Source: Jaapia argillacea MUCL 33604
Taxonomy: Eukaryota; Basidiomycota; Agaricomycetes; Jaapiales; Jaapiaceae
Direction of reading: 5' to 3'
DNA: 64,000 nucleotides
Assembly (NCBI GenBank): GCA_000697665.1
Contig: KL197722.1
Span: forward strand, 1 to 64,000
A program made the translations under genes and the position numbers. Positions 32,208 to 44,794 of the stretch are shown one piece after another. The notes beneath the pieces were generated by a model. That model had not been told where the DNA came from and ran no database searches. It saw only the letters and a list, made by a program, of their open reading frames with translations. Positions within the stretch are counted from its first letter, which is position 1. Every line of letters starts with the position of its first letter.

Positions 32208-34428
32208 ATGGGCAACTGTGTCTCAGGCGGCGACGCCGATGCTAAGGCGCGCTCTCATCAGATCGACAAGGAGATACACGAAGATTCGAAGAGGTTGAAA
32301 AGGGAATGTAAAATATTACTCCTTGGTAAGTTGAGTTTTCTTCGAGAGTTGGAAATTGTCATGCGGGATACGGCGGCCTTGGCGAATTGCGAGGGACGGT
32401 GCCGTAGGCGGTGTGCTTGGTGGAGAGGAGCTTGTATTATCGACAGCAGGTGGATGGTTAAGTTGGGCGGGCTTAGAGAGGAGTTTCGTTTGGCGCCGGG
32501 TTGGATGAGACGGGGGTCAGAATTCGCAGAGGCAAAGGGTTCCGATGGGTCGCAGCGTGTCCGCGGCCCTTACACGAGGCGTCATCCCCGTCGCTTTCCC
32601 TTTCGCCCTTTCCATCGACGGCGAACCATCAACGCTAACGTCGAACCCTGATACATAGGCTCCGGTGAATCCGGAAAGTCTACAATTGTGAAGCAAATGA
32701 AGATTCTCCATCAAGGAGGCTTCACAGACGACGAATTATTAGCGTTTCGACATACGATATACCGGTGAGCCTTAAATTTCCTTACTGGGCTTGGGTTTTT
32801 CCGGCTCCGTCATTCGAGGATCGTCGCCGTCCACTTTTGGATAGCGACCTTCCGGTTTGGGGCCGACTTTGGTTGTATGGGCCCCTTGAGCATACACATG
32901 ATGGACCTCGTTGGCTTGGATGGATTTCAAGGTCCGCGGATTTGGGAATTGGAACGAGATCGTTGTCCGGCCGACTTTTGATGGTGTCGGTCGCTTTGGC
33001 GGATCCGCAATTCCTTTGGAGTTGCGGCGGCATTCGTCAAGGTTAGAAGTTGATTGGATCGTGGGGCCGTGCATTTGCCTCATTCGTTTCTCCGTCTTTC
33101 ACTAGCCTCATGTAGCTAACAACTGACCACTTTCTCGTTACATAGGAATTTACTCGATAGCGCGCAAGCGATTGTCGAAGAGATGAGAACGAGTGGTGTG
33201 GAGTGCGAGGTTGAAGCGACGCGGGTATGTCACTCCTTGTTTCGTCCTTCCGTTCTACGACCCCCCGACTTACCTTCTCTCCTAGCCGAAAATTGACTTA
33301 ATAGCGGGCCATTCAGTACCTGTATCCGACGACGAAGACTACACCTTCCCACCCGAGATTGCCCAAGCGATATACGACCTTTGGAAAGATCCGATCATTC
33401 CGAGTATAATGGAGCGAGCGAATCAATTTTATATTATGGATAATGCCGCATAGTAAGTGAATTGTGCTCTCTTCCTATTGCTTGATAAGCTAACTCTCCC
33501 TCTGCTATTTACCTCTCATCGGCGCTCCCTCGCATCCGATAGTTTTTTCGACCGAGCGTTACGGATAGGAACACCCAATTACTTACCGACTGTGAAGGAT
33601 GTACTACGAGCGCGAGTGAAGAGTACGGGGATTGTGGAGACGAGATTTAAGATGGATGAGTTATCGTGAGTATCTCCCCTTTGTTTTCTGGTTCAATCCT
33701 TCGGCCGCGTCGCGTCGCGCGCCTTTGCTGCGTTGCGACAACCTTTCCCCTCACTAACAACTTTTCCGTTTAGAATACACATGTTCGACGTCGGTGGTCA
33801 ACGTTCGGAGCGCAAGAAATGGATCCATTGCTTCGAAAGCGTCACGTCGATCATCTTTTGTACGGCGCTGAGCGAGTATGATCAAGTACTATTGGAGGAG
33901 CGGAAAACGGTTAGATCTCTTAATCCTTTTGCACCTTTCTCTGCTAACACAATTCTTTAGAACCGGATGGCAGAATCCCTTGTCTTGTTCGAATCGGTCA
34001 TCAACTCACGTTGGTTCCTGAGAACATCCATCATCTTGTTCCTGAACAAGATCGATGTTTTCAAACAGAAGCTCCCGAAGGTATTTACTCTATAGCCGCT
34101 CCCCCCTCTTTATCCCCTTCTCATGCTAACACGATCCAATAGGTTCCGTTGGAGCGGTATTTCCCGGAGTACGCGGGTGGTACTGATCTGAGCAAAGCGG
34201 CGAAATACATTCTGTGGAGATTTATGCAAATGAATCGAGCGCGGTTGAATGTCTACCCACAGTAAGTTTCAACATACTATTCTTCCATTCTCCCATGTCA
34301 TCTGTATTCTAATTTATTTCGCACGTAGTCTAACGCAAGCAACCGACACGAACAACATTAAGGTCGTTTTCGGCGCCGTCAAGGAGACTATTTTACAAAA
34401 TGCCTTGAAGGAGTCAGGGATTCTATGA
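32208..34428 (+). CDS. Heterotrimeric G-protein alpha subunit 2
   Basis: Nine exons (32208-32325, 32659-32764, 33146-33224, 33286-33452, 33543-33665, 33774-33909, 33961-34080, 34143-34261, 34329-34428) join to 355 residues. The N-terminus MGNCVSGG has the acylation sites. Motifs are complete: [39 protein letters not shown] and TQATDT. The end KESGIL matches gene 1 (KDSGIL), so both belong to the same G-alpha group. It differs mainly in the helical domain ([20 protein letters not shown]) and by an extra intron of 381 bases inside the codon after IY (32765-33145). Presence of all catalytic residues argues for an active paralogue rather than a decayed copy. Confidence 0.95.
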
Positions 34429-35828
34429 CCCTCGTCTCCTGTTCGGACTCCGTTCTCTTGCGTCGGGAGGGTTTATGGGATTGTCGTTGCATGTAGAAAT
34501 TTGAAGTCATTTGTGGATATGTATTACTTATTCCCCTCCGTCCTCTTCCTGTCATTTTTTATTATTAGTACGTGTCTATCTCGGTCTTTCTCTTTCTCCT
34601 TTTGCATGGGTTCTTGTTTTGTTGTCATTGGTGAGCACGATTGCGCACTCCTCGCTTCCGTCCACCAGTTGACTGACCTTTTTCACGAATATAGCATCAT
34701 CTCGTTTCTCGCACTCGCATCCCGTTCGTCCTCGTCCTCGTCGTCCTCGCACGCCCATCTCGCCGCGCCTCTCGCCAGCATCACTTTGTCACACTCCTTA
34801 TCGTATACCGCCGCCATTCATTCATCATCTCCCTACTGTCGTCGCGACTGCTCGCTATGCGACGTTGGTCTCGATCGCCGCCCACTTAGGGCGTCAACGC
34901 CAGCGTCGAGCGGGAGTCATTCGCCCTGGCGTGTAGCTCCGTCATGGCTCGTGTGACCTCACCGACGCTCCGCGCAGGTCGTCCTTATCGGAACCGACCC
35001 TATCGCGCGATACCTCACTCCGCCCTCGTACCCACCCACATCCTATTCACCCGCCTATGTAACCCTCCCTACCATTGTTGACTTATTCAACTAGCCCGTC
35101 TACGTTTATCTTATGGATTTGCGTGTTCCGTTCTTTTTCCTTTGATTTGTCCTACCCTTTTTTTTTTGGGTTGCACATTCAATTGTATATGTGTGCATAA
35201 AAGTGTGTGATCGTGCTTGTGAACGTTATCGAAGCAACGTACAAGTCTCTGGATTCTTTCGATCTGAACCGCGGGACGATATTTGCGAAATCGTTGATGC
35301 TTGGTGAATCGGCGCTTGACGTGGGTACCTAAAAGCTTATCAGTCTGGCCTTGTTCCGTTTATCTTTGCTAGGTCCGATTAACGCCTTGGTGTGATACTG
35401 TGTGTTAGCGCTCATTCTGTCGGTTCTACAGGTTCCAATGAATCTGGTTGGCTCGTGCCCTCCTGGCGAATCTAGCTCCTCAAGCTTATGACCACACCAC
35501 GGCGAAACAGGACGGAGCATGGCCTCTCTGAAACAGCAGGTGTATGCTGGATTTCATGTCCTCATCGATAATGACCTTCGACGTTCCTACATCTCCATCG
35601 TCCCCACTGCGAAATCGCCCCACTGCTCCTTGCTCGTCTCTCCTTTGCTGTATCACTTGTCGTAACGACGAATTGTATCTCCTAAACCGACGTCCATTGG
35701 CCGGTAGAAGTGGAACTGCTTCGCGCACGACACGCTACGTAGTCTTCCATCGTCGCTGTCTCTTTCGTAGGTTCAGCCATGTTTGGTCTATCTGGCGTTT
35801 GGGATAACACCTATACTTTTCGTAGATC
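34429..35828. other. Intergenic
   Basis: 3' region of the G-alpha gene with CT- and TCG-rich low-complexity sequence (about 34,560-34,760) and a T run near 35,158. No supported gene. Confidence 0.5.
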
Positions 35829-37301
35829 ATGCATCCACCTGCTGACAGCACCGTGGCAGAATTTCTAGCCCTTCCATCAGCGAGGAAACACAATCTGACC
35901 GTCTCGCGTCCAGCGACCGTCTCGCAGTTCGTGAAATGGGTCCAGTCAGCTGAGGCGGTAGCGGATAACCTTGGGCAGGTGTACGTTGGGGAGATCAGTT
36001 GGGCACAAGATCCCGGTATTCCAACGCATGAGTATCTGATCGCGAAGTTTCATGGCCGGTACAATGGTGCTTTGCGCATTGAGCGTGATACCGATCACCT
36101 CGGATGGCGAACCCTCTTCAATCCAACCGCCCGTGCCATCACCCTCGACACAGTCACCTTCATTCCCTTCGAAAACGACGATCAGATCCTCGCCACATTA
36201 ACCATTTTTCATTCCACCATCCAACTTACGCACCTCGCTCTCCTCCTCCAAGTTATCTCCGCGGCGTCGACCAGTTATAATATCTGGACCTTCAATTGCT
36301 GGTGGTTCGCTGGGTGTATATGGCGGAATCTAGCAAAGTTGGCTGGGAATTGGTTGGATTTTCGATGGGGGGCGGGGATTAAGCAAACATCGCCGGTTCG
36401 AAAGCTTGCTACGATGCATTCACCTAGTGCATTCAGCGCTGTTGAATTTGCAGAGATCCAACAGATCTTACACCATGGTGCCCTCGAACGCGCACTGGGG
36501 TCAAGCGAGTCCAGAGAAGAACTGGAGGCTGCGTCAGCTCATATCGACTCGACGTTTGTTGAACAAGTCGCCTCTCGCCAAGCTGTAGAGGGTCAGTTTT
36601 CAGACCTCATCGCTTGGGAGAAGAAGGTCTACCTCTGTTCGGATGAGTCACGACCGCCGCATCGTCAGGCTTTGGGGTTGGACGTTTCCCATCGTCTTTC
36701 TTCGAGACATCTCACCAGACGGCCATGGACCCTCCGTTCTTCGGATCCATCAAAGGATTGTGTGCCTGATGGCGTTCCGCAGCTCGTCAAGGAGAGCAAC
36801 CTCTTGCTCCGAGATTTGCAGTTTGTGAACGAAGAACAATGGGTTTACCGACTTGGATTGACATGGGGTGGAGCTCGTTCTGTGGAGCAGGTTGAACGTC
36901 CCTCTCTGGAGATGGCTCCTCTGGTCGTCGAACGATTGTTCTCGGAGAGTATCGTAGAGGAGAAGAGGATCAGTGTGATGGTGGGCGCTTGGTCCACCTT
37001 CGTTTTGGAGAAAGGGTTCGATACGCGTTCTTTAGGTGGTCGCGGAGGTTTACAAATCGCAAAACCTACCTTGCGCGACTTTGCAACTCTCGTCGAGGAA
37101 CGCATCGCCGTGGCCAAGAGGCAACTGACGACATGCGTCAGGATACGCGTTCGATATCCAGTGTCGCAAGAGAGACTCTACATGGCTGATCCAGAGGTTA
37201 TTGGCCGAGTCATCAGCCTCACGAGGTCGCGTGTAGCGGCTTTGAAGGAGATCGGAGACATGATCACAGGCCTTCTGCACACGCTAGCCTTGCTTTCGTA
37301 G
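35829..37301 (+). CDS. NCWWFA-family protein, member B
   Basis: One uninterrupted frame of 490 residues from ATG 35829. Conserved blocks are HEYLIAKF (His 67), LRIERDTD (residues 82-89) and YNIWTFNCWWFAGCIWRNLA (Cys 157), shared in order with members A and C. The N-terminus (FLALPSARKHNLTVSRPATV, FVKWVQSAEAV) aligns with member C, which shows that the long N-terminus is genuine. The C-terminal 300 residues are helical, with EERIAVAKRQL matching EERIALVERQL in member A. There is no signal peptide or membrane segment. It follows G-alpha gene 2 on the same strand, while member A lies beyond G-alpha gene 1 in opposite orientation. Function is unknown. Confidence 0.75.
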   Translation: MHPPADSTVAEFLALPSARKHNLTVSRPATVSQFVKWVQSAEAVADNLGQVYVGEISWAQDPGIPTHEYLIAKFHGRYNGALRIERDTDHLGWRTLFNPTARAITLDTVTFIPFENDDQILATLTIFHSTIQLTHLALLLQVISAASTSYNIWTFNCWWFAGCIWRNLAKLAGNWLDFRWGAGIKQTSPVRKLATMHSPSAFSAVEFAEIQQILHHGALERALGSSESREELEAASAHIDSTFVEQVASRQAVEGQFSDLIAWEKKVYLCSDESRPPHRQALGLDVSHRLSSRHLTRRPWTLRSSDPSKDCVPDGVPQLVKESNLLLRDLQFVNEEQWVYRLGLTWGGARSVEQVERPSLEMAPLVVERLFSESIVEEKRISVMVGAWSTFVLEKGFDTRSLGGRGGLQIAKPTLRDFATLVEERIAVAKRQLTTCVRIRVRYPVSQERLYMADPEVIGRVISLTRSRVAALKEIGDMITGLLHTLALLS

Positions 37302-37885
37302 CTTCGTGCTCGGACGCCTTCTGTGTTGAACGTTGAATCCCGGATCGCCTAGGCGGGGGTTAGTAGTGAGGGTTGTGTCTCAGTGGCTGACTCGGTGTGA
37401 GTCGTTCACGCCAACTCTACCATAGGATTTGTGTCGCAGTACCATACAATCCGTCGCGACTCTAATTGCTCTCTAATCGACACATTTCCGTGTTTTCCCA
37501 TTTACTGCACACCTGAACTGCCGTTGTGTCGACCGTGGGCGTATATACCGAGTGTAACCTCGCCTCCAACATTATCATGTCGCCCAAGTCCTACTCCCAA
37601 GGGCTTCCCACTAAAATCGCCGCAAGTTCTCCGTTGCGTAGGCAACTGTACAACTCCAAGCACCTCACACTACGCGTGCCAACCTTTTGCCAGATCAACC
37701 AGTTCGGTTCACAGTCGGATCCTTAAACGAGAAGGGAAGAGGTGGCGCAAATTCGTTTACGACGCGTCCAACTAATAGAACAAGAGTATCTTCGACCTGC
37801 GACAAGTCCAGGACTTATGTCCATTTAACGTCCAGGGTATCCCAAACCAAAAACCGAAGGTAATCGAACACTGTCCCCAACCAGT
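37302..37885. other. Intergenic
   Basis: No supported gene; short frames only. Confidence 0.5.
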
Positions 37886-38478
37886 CTACAACACTACAGC
37901 AGCACCGGCGAGGAGACCGACCAATCCCAATCCAACAGTGACCAAACCACCTGCGGGGACGCTAACACGGCCCATCGCGGCACTCTTTGCGGTCGAGCTA
38001 GGAGAACTAGAACTAGCAGGCGCGGTGGAAGAGGGCTTGGCGCCGGTGGCTGAACCAGAGGCACTGATTGCTGGAGGGAAAGACGTGTCAGTATCACGTT
38101 GTAAAAGAAAATACGTGATACACACCAGCACACTCAGCCGTTTGGAGCTGAAGAGCGGTTTGTTGATCTGCAGCAGTGCAGTTGGCTGCCAAACACGCGG
38201 CTGCGGTGGTTTGGAAGTTAACGTTGGTGCAGACACAAGCCAGGTCAGCGCTATCGCGAAGGTCCCAAGATTAGCAGGGTGTCGAAGCTGATGACTGCGG
38301 CTACGTACAAGGACGAGCATCCGGCGGCGGCGGCAGCCTGAGTGGTGCAGTTCAGGATGCACGCGTCAGGCGTAGGGACACCACTGGGAACTGAGGGAGC
38401 CGAGGTGGTTGAATTCTGGGCAACGACACCAAGAGCAGCGACGAGAAGGATGGAGAGGGAAGAGAATTTGGAGTACAT
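37886..38478 (-). CDS. CFEM-domain, GPI-anchored secreted protein
   Basis: Three exons (38478-38309, 38250-38126, 38070-37886) give 159 residues. MYSKFSSLSILLVAALGVVA is a signal peptide. The CFEM domain follows with its eight-cysteine pattern: CILNC, AAGCSS, FADLACVCT, AAACLAANC and QTAEC. The aspartate before the CxC (ADLACVC) is the haem-iron ligand position in known CFEM proteins. After a Ser/Thr/Pro linker (SSTAPASSSSPSSTAK) the hydrophobic end GLVGLLAGAAVVL with small residues upstream is a GPI-attachment signal. CFEM proteins act at the fungal surface in haem capture or in host interaction; which applies here cannot be told. Confidence 0.85.
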
Positions 38479-39660
38479 TTTTGGGATTAGAACAACACTG
38501 GTGAAGGTGTAGCGTGGAAGGTCGTGGAGGGAGTCGAAAGAAACTCTGAAGGAGAGTCAGGGCATGGGCTGACTTTAAGAGTTGGGGAAGCGCGGGAAAG
38601 AAGCCTCGGTTCCATGTTCCATGCGACCTTCTCGTGCCTCAACATTTCCCTTTCTGGACACAGTGATCAGCGGGAATTCGTCCAAAAATTGAGGCCAATT
38701 TGATGCGTCCTCACCACCGTGCAGCACTTCTCAGTTTTCTTAGGCTGGCATCGATGTCTTGGTTATCCCTTGCTTTATTTCCCTCAATATCTTCAGCGAA
38801 AACCAAGACGTGATGACAAGCTTGGTGTACCCAATCAAACAGTCAGGCTCGTCGAATGTTCTAGACTGAATGAATGGAGGATGTCAATGCGCGCGTCGCT
38901 CCATCGCCGCCTAAAAATCCGGTGCAGAAATGGGTATCTCGTCCCCCTCGCTCTCCCGTTTTCTTCTTTTCGCCCCAACATCCTTCCCTGCTGGCAACTT
39001 CTCAATTCTTCGTGACATTGGTTGTCTCAGCTGTCCCTCTTCTGTATCTTCTTGGAGGACATGAACGTGCTTGGAAGTGCAATCAAGTCAGCCGCGTCTA
39101 TCCGGCGGTGCGGATTTAGACGTCGTTCGATTGGTTTCCACCGGACCTGTTTCACCTTGACGTATTCCAGAGTCAACAGACTTGAAGTGGCTGTGCGTTA
39201 TCTGGATCAGGTGCGTTGACTGTGTCCCGTGACCCACTCTCAACGTTGACCGGTCTCTTTTACATGTAAATTTATCTTTTGATTTGCCTGCGATTGCTGT
39301 GGGATCGACTGTACACCGTGAGGAACCTTTTACCTACTGTACTCCTCCTTCCAATCAGCCTTGTGACCTGGTTGTCAACTGTCAAACCGAAAACTCTGAC
39401 ACGCAGTATTCGGATTGCTGTCAAGTCTGCCCTTCGTGCTAAGAGCGCCTTCTTCCAGGTACAGTAGGTAATCTTGCTATCGGTCCAACGAGGTCATGCA
39501 GAGGTGCCGAATGCCAATGTACCAACCAACCTTTATCGCTTGCACTTCTTTCTCAGCTCACTTTCCCCAAGGACGTCAGCGTTTTGTTGATGATCATTCA
39601 TTGTCATTAAGTTAGTCTGCATAAAGATTATGCTTGCGATGAGCGATAAATGGTAGTGTC
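38479..39660. other. Intergenic
   Basis: No supported gene between the CFEM start and the P450 stop; only short frames. Confidence 0.5.
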
Positions 39661-42451
39661 CTAAATTTCATTACCCAACGCAGCCTCCTCCATCCTGACC
39701 CACAAACCCTCCTAGAATCACGTTAGTCGAGGCACACCAACAACGGGAAAACAAACTCACATAGGCATACATCGTCAAATGACTCTTCGGCCTGATTTTC
39801 TCCCTAGCTTTCCTCCCTTCGCGGTCATTCAACCACGAAAGTGGTGGTTTGGACGATTCGGGTTGAGCGTCGGGAGCGAGCGAGATTGAAGCGAAGTTTT
39901 GTGCGAGGCGGATTAGCATGAATGAGATCTCGTTGTATGCAAACTGTCATGCAGAACTCTCAGAGGGCGGTTGGACACAGAGAGGGTGGGGAGTTACCTG
40001 TTGTCCGAGACAAATTCTGGGACCGGCGTTGAAGGGGAGGAAGATGAAGGGGTTTGGAGTGAGGTATTTTTGGAGACGTTCGTCGATAAACCTGTCCGGA
40101 TCAAATTCGAGCGCTGGGGAGGCAAGGATCAATGTATGGCTCAGGAAGGAACGGTGGCGGTGAACTTGCCATCAGGACCCCACAAGTCCTTGCGACGGTG
40201 CATCAAGAATACAGAATATCGGCAACTAGAACAATGGTCAAATTTACGGATACATTTGGGAGCGGGGTGGACAAACCGAGTGCCAGCAGGAATGTAGAAG
40301 GGCTTGCCGTCACTTCGCTTGGACCTCCAAGTAGTAGGGTTGATGGATTGCCTTTACATCGTGTCAGATCTTGGCGTTATATCAGTGGAAAGCGGACATA
40401 CCTGACATTCAACGGTCTGAAACGAAGAGTGGACAATCCCCATCATTGTAAGTCTAGGTATGAAAAGTGATAGAACGTGAAAGCGAACGAACACAATTGG
40501 GAACAATCGCAAAGTCTCTGTATGGCAGCGAAGAATGTTAGGGGGGGGGTTCCATAGCTAGTCCAGAGGATACTGACCGTTGATCACAGCTCTCAAGTAC
40601 TTCATATCCCTGACATCGTCATAAGTGGGCCTTCGGGAAGGCCCAACATTCGATAAAACTTCTTCTCGAAGCCTCTTGAATACATGGGGATGTTCCGAGA
40701 GCATATATGCTGCAAAAGTGAGGGTTCCCGCAGTCTGCAAGGACGAGTGGATCAGACGCCTTTATACGAGTCCAGTGAGATGAGGGACATACAGTATCAC
40801 GACCAGCGACGAGCATATTGAGGATCTCGTCTTTCAAGATGTTCTGATCTGCGACCATGGCGTAGATAAATCAAATTTCGATGTCGAGGATAGGAGAATA
40901 GGAGCCGACAAACCTTCCGTAGAGTTGAGCATATGACTCAAAAGAGTCTCCCCTTCGCCAACTTGCTTCTCGCCTTTGGTCTCAGACTCACTGGCAGCCA
41001 GCCTCTTCCTCTCCATAGCGTCTGAAAGTATAGGCTGGATGAAAGTGTTGATAGCAACCATCTGATCCTTGGCGCTATCCTTCCAGAATTCAAAGAACTG
41101 CCAAGCCTTGCCGTACCTACGGTGGTTCGGGGTCGACGTGAGTAAGGGATAGTTCAAGAGTAGGTAGAATGCTCAAATACCTGTTCCTGATACTCAAAGT
41201 ATCCTGCGCCTCAGCGAAGGCTTTCGCAAAGACATTGGCTGGGTTGTTTGGGTTGGGTTGTTCCAGATTAGGGTCAGCAGCGAGAGCGTAGGCGGGGTAG
41301 GGAAGGCCTGCTGCTAGTGACCGTACGTCTTTGCCGAATAGGAATTCAGTGGCAGAGTCAAGAGTAAACCGCGAAATGACATCCTGTGGGCGAACTGCTG
41401 AGCGCGTTATTTGTTGGAGATGAGAAAACGTCCTACCTGGAAATCGACAGGATAACCTTCCCGAAGCCTCGTTTTGAGTTGGTGGATGGCGTCTTCTGCA
41501 TGCCTGTCGTAAATATCATAGTCGCTAATTCGTTCCTTGGAAAAGAAAGGGCGGGTCATGGACCGGTGGAACCTAGATTTGGGACAGGTGGTGAATACGA
41601 TACTCAGATAGCGTTCCATTACGCCGGCTGAACTTACTTCCACATCTCGCCTAGTAGGTTCAGAAGGGTGGTCAGTTGCTATCGTTGTTATCGAGGGACC
41701 CGGGCGAACTGACCATCAGAGTTAAAAACACCCGTTCCTAAAACAGATTGATTGCGGTGGAAGGCGGGATTACCTTGGTATTTTCAAGGCCGTGAGCGAG
41801 AGTTAAATACAGGGGACGGGAACAACCCAACCTTTCTCGAAGTTGTTGAAATCGCTAGCAAGGATATTCTAGGAAGAGGAATGACGTCGAGGTCAGTCTT
41901 CGAGGGCCGAACTGAGGTACAAACTTTGATGAATTCGGGTTCGACGGTGAATACCTGTCGAGGATTAGTCGAGTTCAGCTCAGAATCCTCATTTCATGCC
42001 AGAATGCGTACCGTAGTCTCGAATAAGGTCTTCATACAATACGTATGCCCGTATTGCGAGACCCAATCCCCGAAGTCGTCACCTATCGGATCGAATCTGT
42101 TAGAACCATAAAGGCCGCTTAGATGATGTGCATGCCTGGATAACCATCCTTGAAGTTAGTGATGATCCTCGAAAGCAGATCGAATCCGCCTGGCGATTTG
42201 CTCTCTACGAAAGGAGCCATGATGGCGTTCAAAGCGGAAGCATCGCGACGGTTTTTGTAGTCGTCCCAAAGCGTGGAAAGGCTCAAGGCCAGGACAGGCG
42301 AGATGATGCAGGCGATCGCTACGAGCCAAGAGGGCAGCTCTACGCCAAACATATCTCTCGCAGCAACATTTCCAAGATATAACAGAGCAGGTGGAGAAAG
42401 CAATCTGGGCAGATTCTTGAATAGAAAGATGAAGCCGGGTGGGGTTTCCAT
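39661..42451 (-). CDS. Cytochrome P450, CYP63-like
   Basis: About 18 exons on the minus strand run from ATG 42451 to TAG 39661. The N-terminal part has a hydrophobic membrane anchor ([17 protein letters not shown]). Recognised P450 parts in order: [10 protein letters not shown] and [26 protein letters not shown] and [11 protein letters not shown] (helix C); [10 protein letters not shown] then TAGTLTF (helix I oxygen-binding AGxDT); NETLRL (the ExxR); [19 protein letters not shown]; and [15 protein letters not shown] with the haem-thiolate Cys. The style ([35 protein letters not shown]) matches basidiomycete CYP63-type enzymes, known to oxidise alkanes and aromatic xenobiotics. Two introns use GC donors (after 42136, and in the codon after GPD near 40158), and two exons are only 13-15 bases. 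All key residues are present, so it is probably active in the ER membrane. Confidence 0.9.
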
Positions 42452-43012
42452 AGCAGATATACTTGGGAAGACGAGTTGTTGAATGAGGATCTGTGGCTAC
42501 GACCTTTCTGAGGCAACTCTTATAGCGAGGAGCCCGAGGTCATGCCCGCGTGCCGATGGGATGGAGTGACGGTGGTAATAGATTCTCTTGCTTCCAATCA
42601 TGCCCAAGGAAGCATACCGGTTACCGCTGCAGCGGAAAACCCGGTGGATGACGAGTCTTGGGTTTGCAAAATACTTCAAACGCAGGCCCTGCGAGAAGAA
42701 CGCATACGCCCGGTGAGATAATTCGGGAGCCTACGAACATTTGCTGTGAGCTTATAGCCTTTTCCAGTCCCCACGCCGGACAAGAATATCGCCGATGAAT
42801 TGAACTGCGACTGCCACATTCAAGCCGCATTGTCAGACACCATTACTCGTCCCTAGTCCTCGTAGCCCGAGTCGTAATGAACCGATCGCCAGCACGAAGA
42901 AACCGAGGGGATGATGGTGGTCACAAGCAAAGGGCTACAGCAGCCGGTCGATGCCAAAGCCCCCGGGCCGGCCCGGGGTTAGCTCGCTTCAGCATAACGA
43001 TGAGGGAGGACG
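42452..43012. other. Divergent promoter region of P450 and PL14-like genes
   Basis: 561 bases separate the two divergent starts. No TATA or other specific site was identified with confidence. GC-rich palindromic text CCCGGGCCGGCCCGGGG lies at about 42960. Confidence 0.4.
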
Positions 43013-44149
43013 ATGGCGCAACATCTGCTACCCACACTCCCGATACCTCCTGCTATTGAACTGGGTTTTACAACATCGGAGAGCCTGAAATCATATTTTC
43101 CCCAGCTCGATCTTGTCAAACTGTCCGACCCTTCCCTCAACGTCCACAAAATCTCCTCACGCACGACTCACAACCTTGTTGCTCCTCCATCCAGTTCTTT
43201 TCCGCATATAGATGACCCTACAGAAGCTTGGGAAGCCTTATATCCTCAAGGTAGTGTCAACCCGGCAAATACTATTCCTGGTGGCTTTGGTTTCTACCTC
43301 TCTGGTGCCAATGAGTTCAGGTCGAGATTAAGAACGTCGAAGGAAGTTTTGATGAGTTACGGAGTCATGTTTCAGGAAGGATGGGAGTGGGTAAAGGGAG
43401 GGAAGTTACCTGGGATTTGTGAGTACTTCCTTCATCTGGCATGTCCCTTTCTGACGATTCGCCTAGATGGGGGCGAGGGTGACTCGGCGTATGGCTGCAC
43501 GGGCGGTCGTCAGGGAGATCGCTCTAGTTGCTTCAATCTCCGTCTGATGTGGAGGTTCGTACTGTCCAAATTCTCTACGCGACTTCGACGTCGTCCAGGT
43601 CCTGAGTTGACAATGCTCCAGAGCCGCGGGGAATGGCGAGGTGTACGCCTATCTCAACCCAACACCGAACAATATCGCCCATCTCCTCAAAGTCCCGCCC
43701 TCTTCCAAGCAGAACCCTGATTACGGCTTCTCAGTCGGGCGAGGGGCGTTCCAATTCAAGCCCGGAAGATGGTTCAACATCGCCCAAAGGGTAAAATTGA
43801 ATGATGTGGGCCACGAAAATGGTAAGCCCAGTACGATCCTCTGTATCAAATGGAGGTTTCAACCAACTTTACTCTGTCAGGAGAGATACAACTATGGATA
43901 GATGGGGAATCGGTCATCCACGTCACAAACCTCACGCTGAGAGAATCTACAGAGGCATATATCCAGGGATTACATTTCCAAACGTTCTTTGGAGGTACGT
44001 TTTTCTCTTCTCTGTGCCCGGCTTTCTCTGTGCACTCGGTTGAGCACTCATTCACGGTTGAAGGTAATTCTCCTGACTGGGCATCTCCGAAAGACCAGAG
44101 AGCATGGTTTGGAAATGTATCAGGTGTCATCATCTCGCAAACGGAGTAG
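43013..44149 (+). CDS. Polysaccharide lyase family 14-like protein
   Basis: Five exons (43013-43418, 43467-43554, 43622-43821, 43881-43994, 44064-44149) give 297 residues. Signature stretches of the fungal PL14-type jelly roll are clear: YPQGSVNPANTIPGGFGFYL, MFQEGWEWVKGGKLPGIYGG, YGCTGGRQ, CFNLRLMWR, YGFSVGRGAF, AQRVKLND, LHFQTFFGG and WASPKDQRAWF. Characterised PL14 enzymes cleave glucuronate- or alginate-type polymers; fungal members are mostly untested. No signal peptide is seen at this ATG (MAQHLLPTLPIPPAIE), so either it is intracellular or exported differently, or an upstream exon was missed. It is divergent to the P450. Confidence 0.8.
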
Positions 44150-44794
44150 AACGCTGCAGCGAATCCCTATCTAATCTGACGGACCTCCGTCCCACTCGCC
44201 CGACAGCGATCCACAACTGTTTCGTCTGCCTCTGCCCTAACCTGAAATTGATCCCCCGACACTGTCAGTATCACCTCATCACCACCTCCCTTTGAAATCG
44301 CCAAGGGAGCACATATTCCGACATCGTTCAACCCTCAGTCGCCGATACAGCTTCTCCCAAAAGTCACGCTTCCAAACTGAGAGGCGAAGGAAGGCAGTGT
44401 CGAACACCGAGAATGATTGTGTCTCAAAGGTAAGTGAACATCTATCCCCGGGTTGCTTTCGCGGAGAAACCCAGGAGAGTCGTAGCCTTGAGCTGAGAGG
44501 AGTTGTTCGTCGTTGGAGTAGCCCTGATTGAGACAGGTTCGCGGGCTGTTACCTCGAAGTCGTTCTCGTCTTGCCTTAGAATATGAACCGAGTGCATCGA
44601 CGCAGAAATAGAACAGAAACTGCTCGGATTTTCCTATACAAATGACAATGACAATCGACTCGATGACGCACTCTTCGCTCAGAAGTAAAAAAAACCGGAG
44701 CCTGATCTCCATCCCATTCCGTAGCACTCAACCCTACACATATCACTAATGGTTACCATCTTGATCGACCACTCAACACCTATTTGTTCAGAAT
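44150..44794. other. Intergenic
   Basis: Convergent 3' ends of the PL14-like gene and LPMO-like gene 1. No supported gene. Confidence 0.5.
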
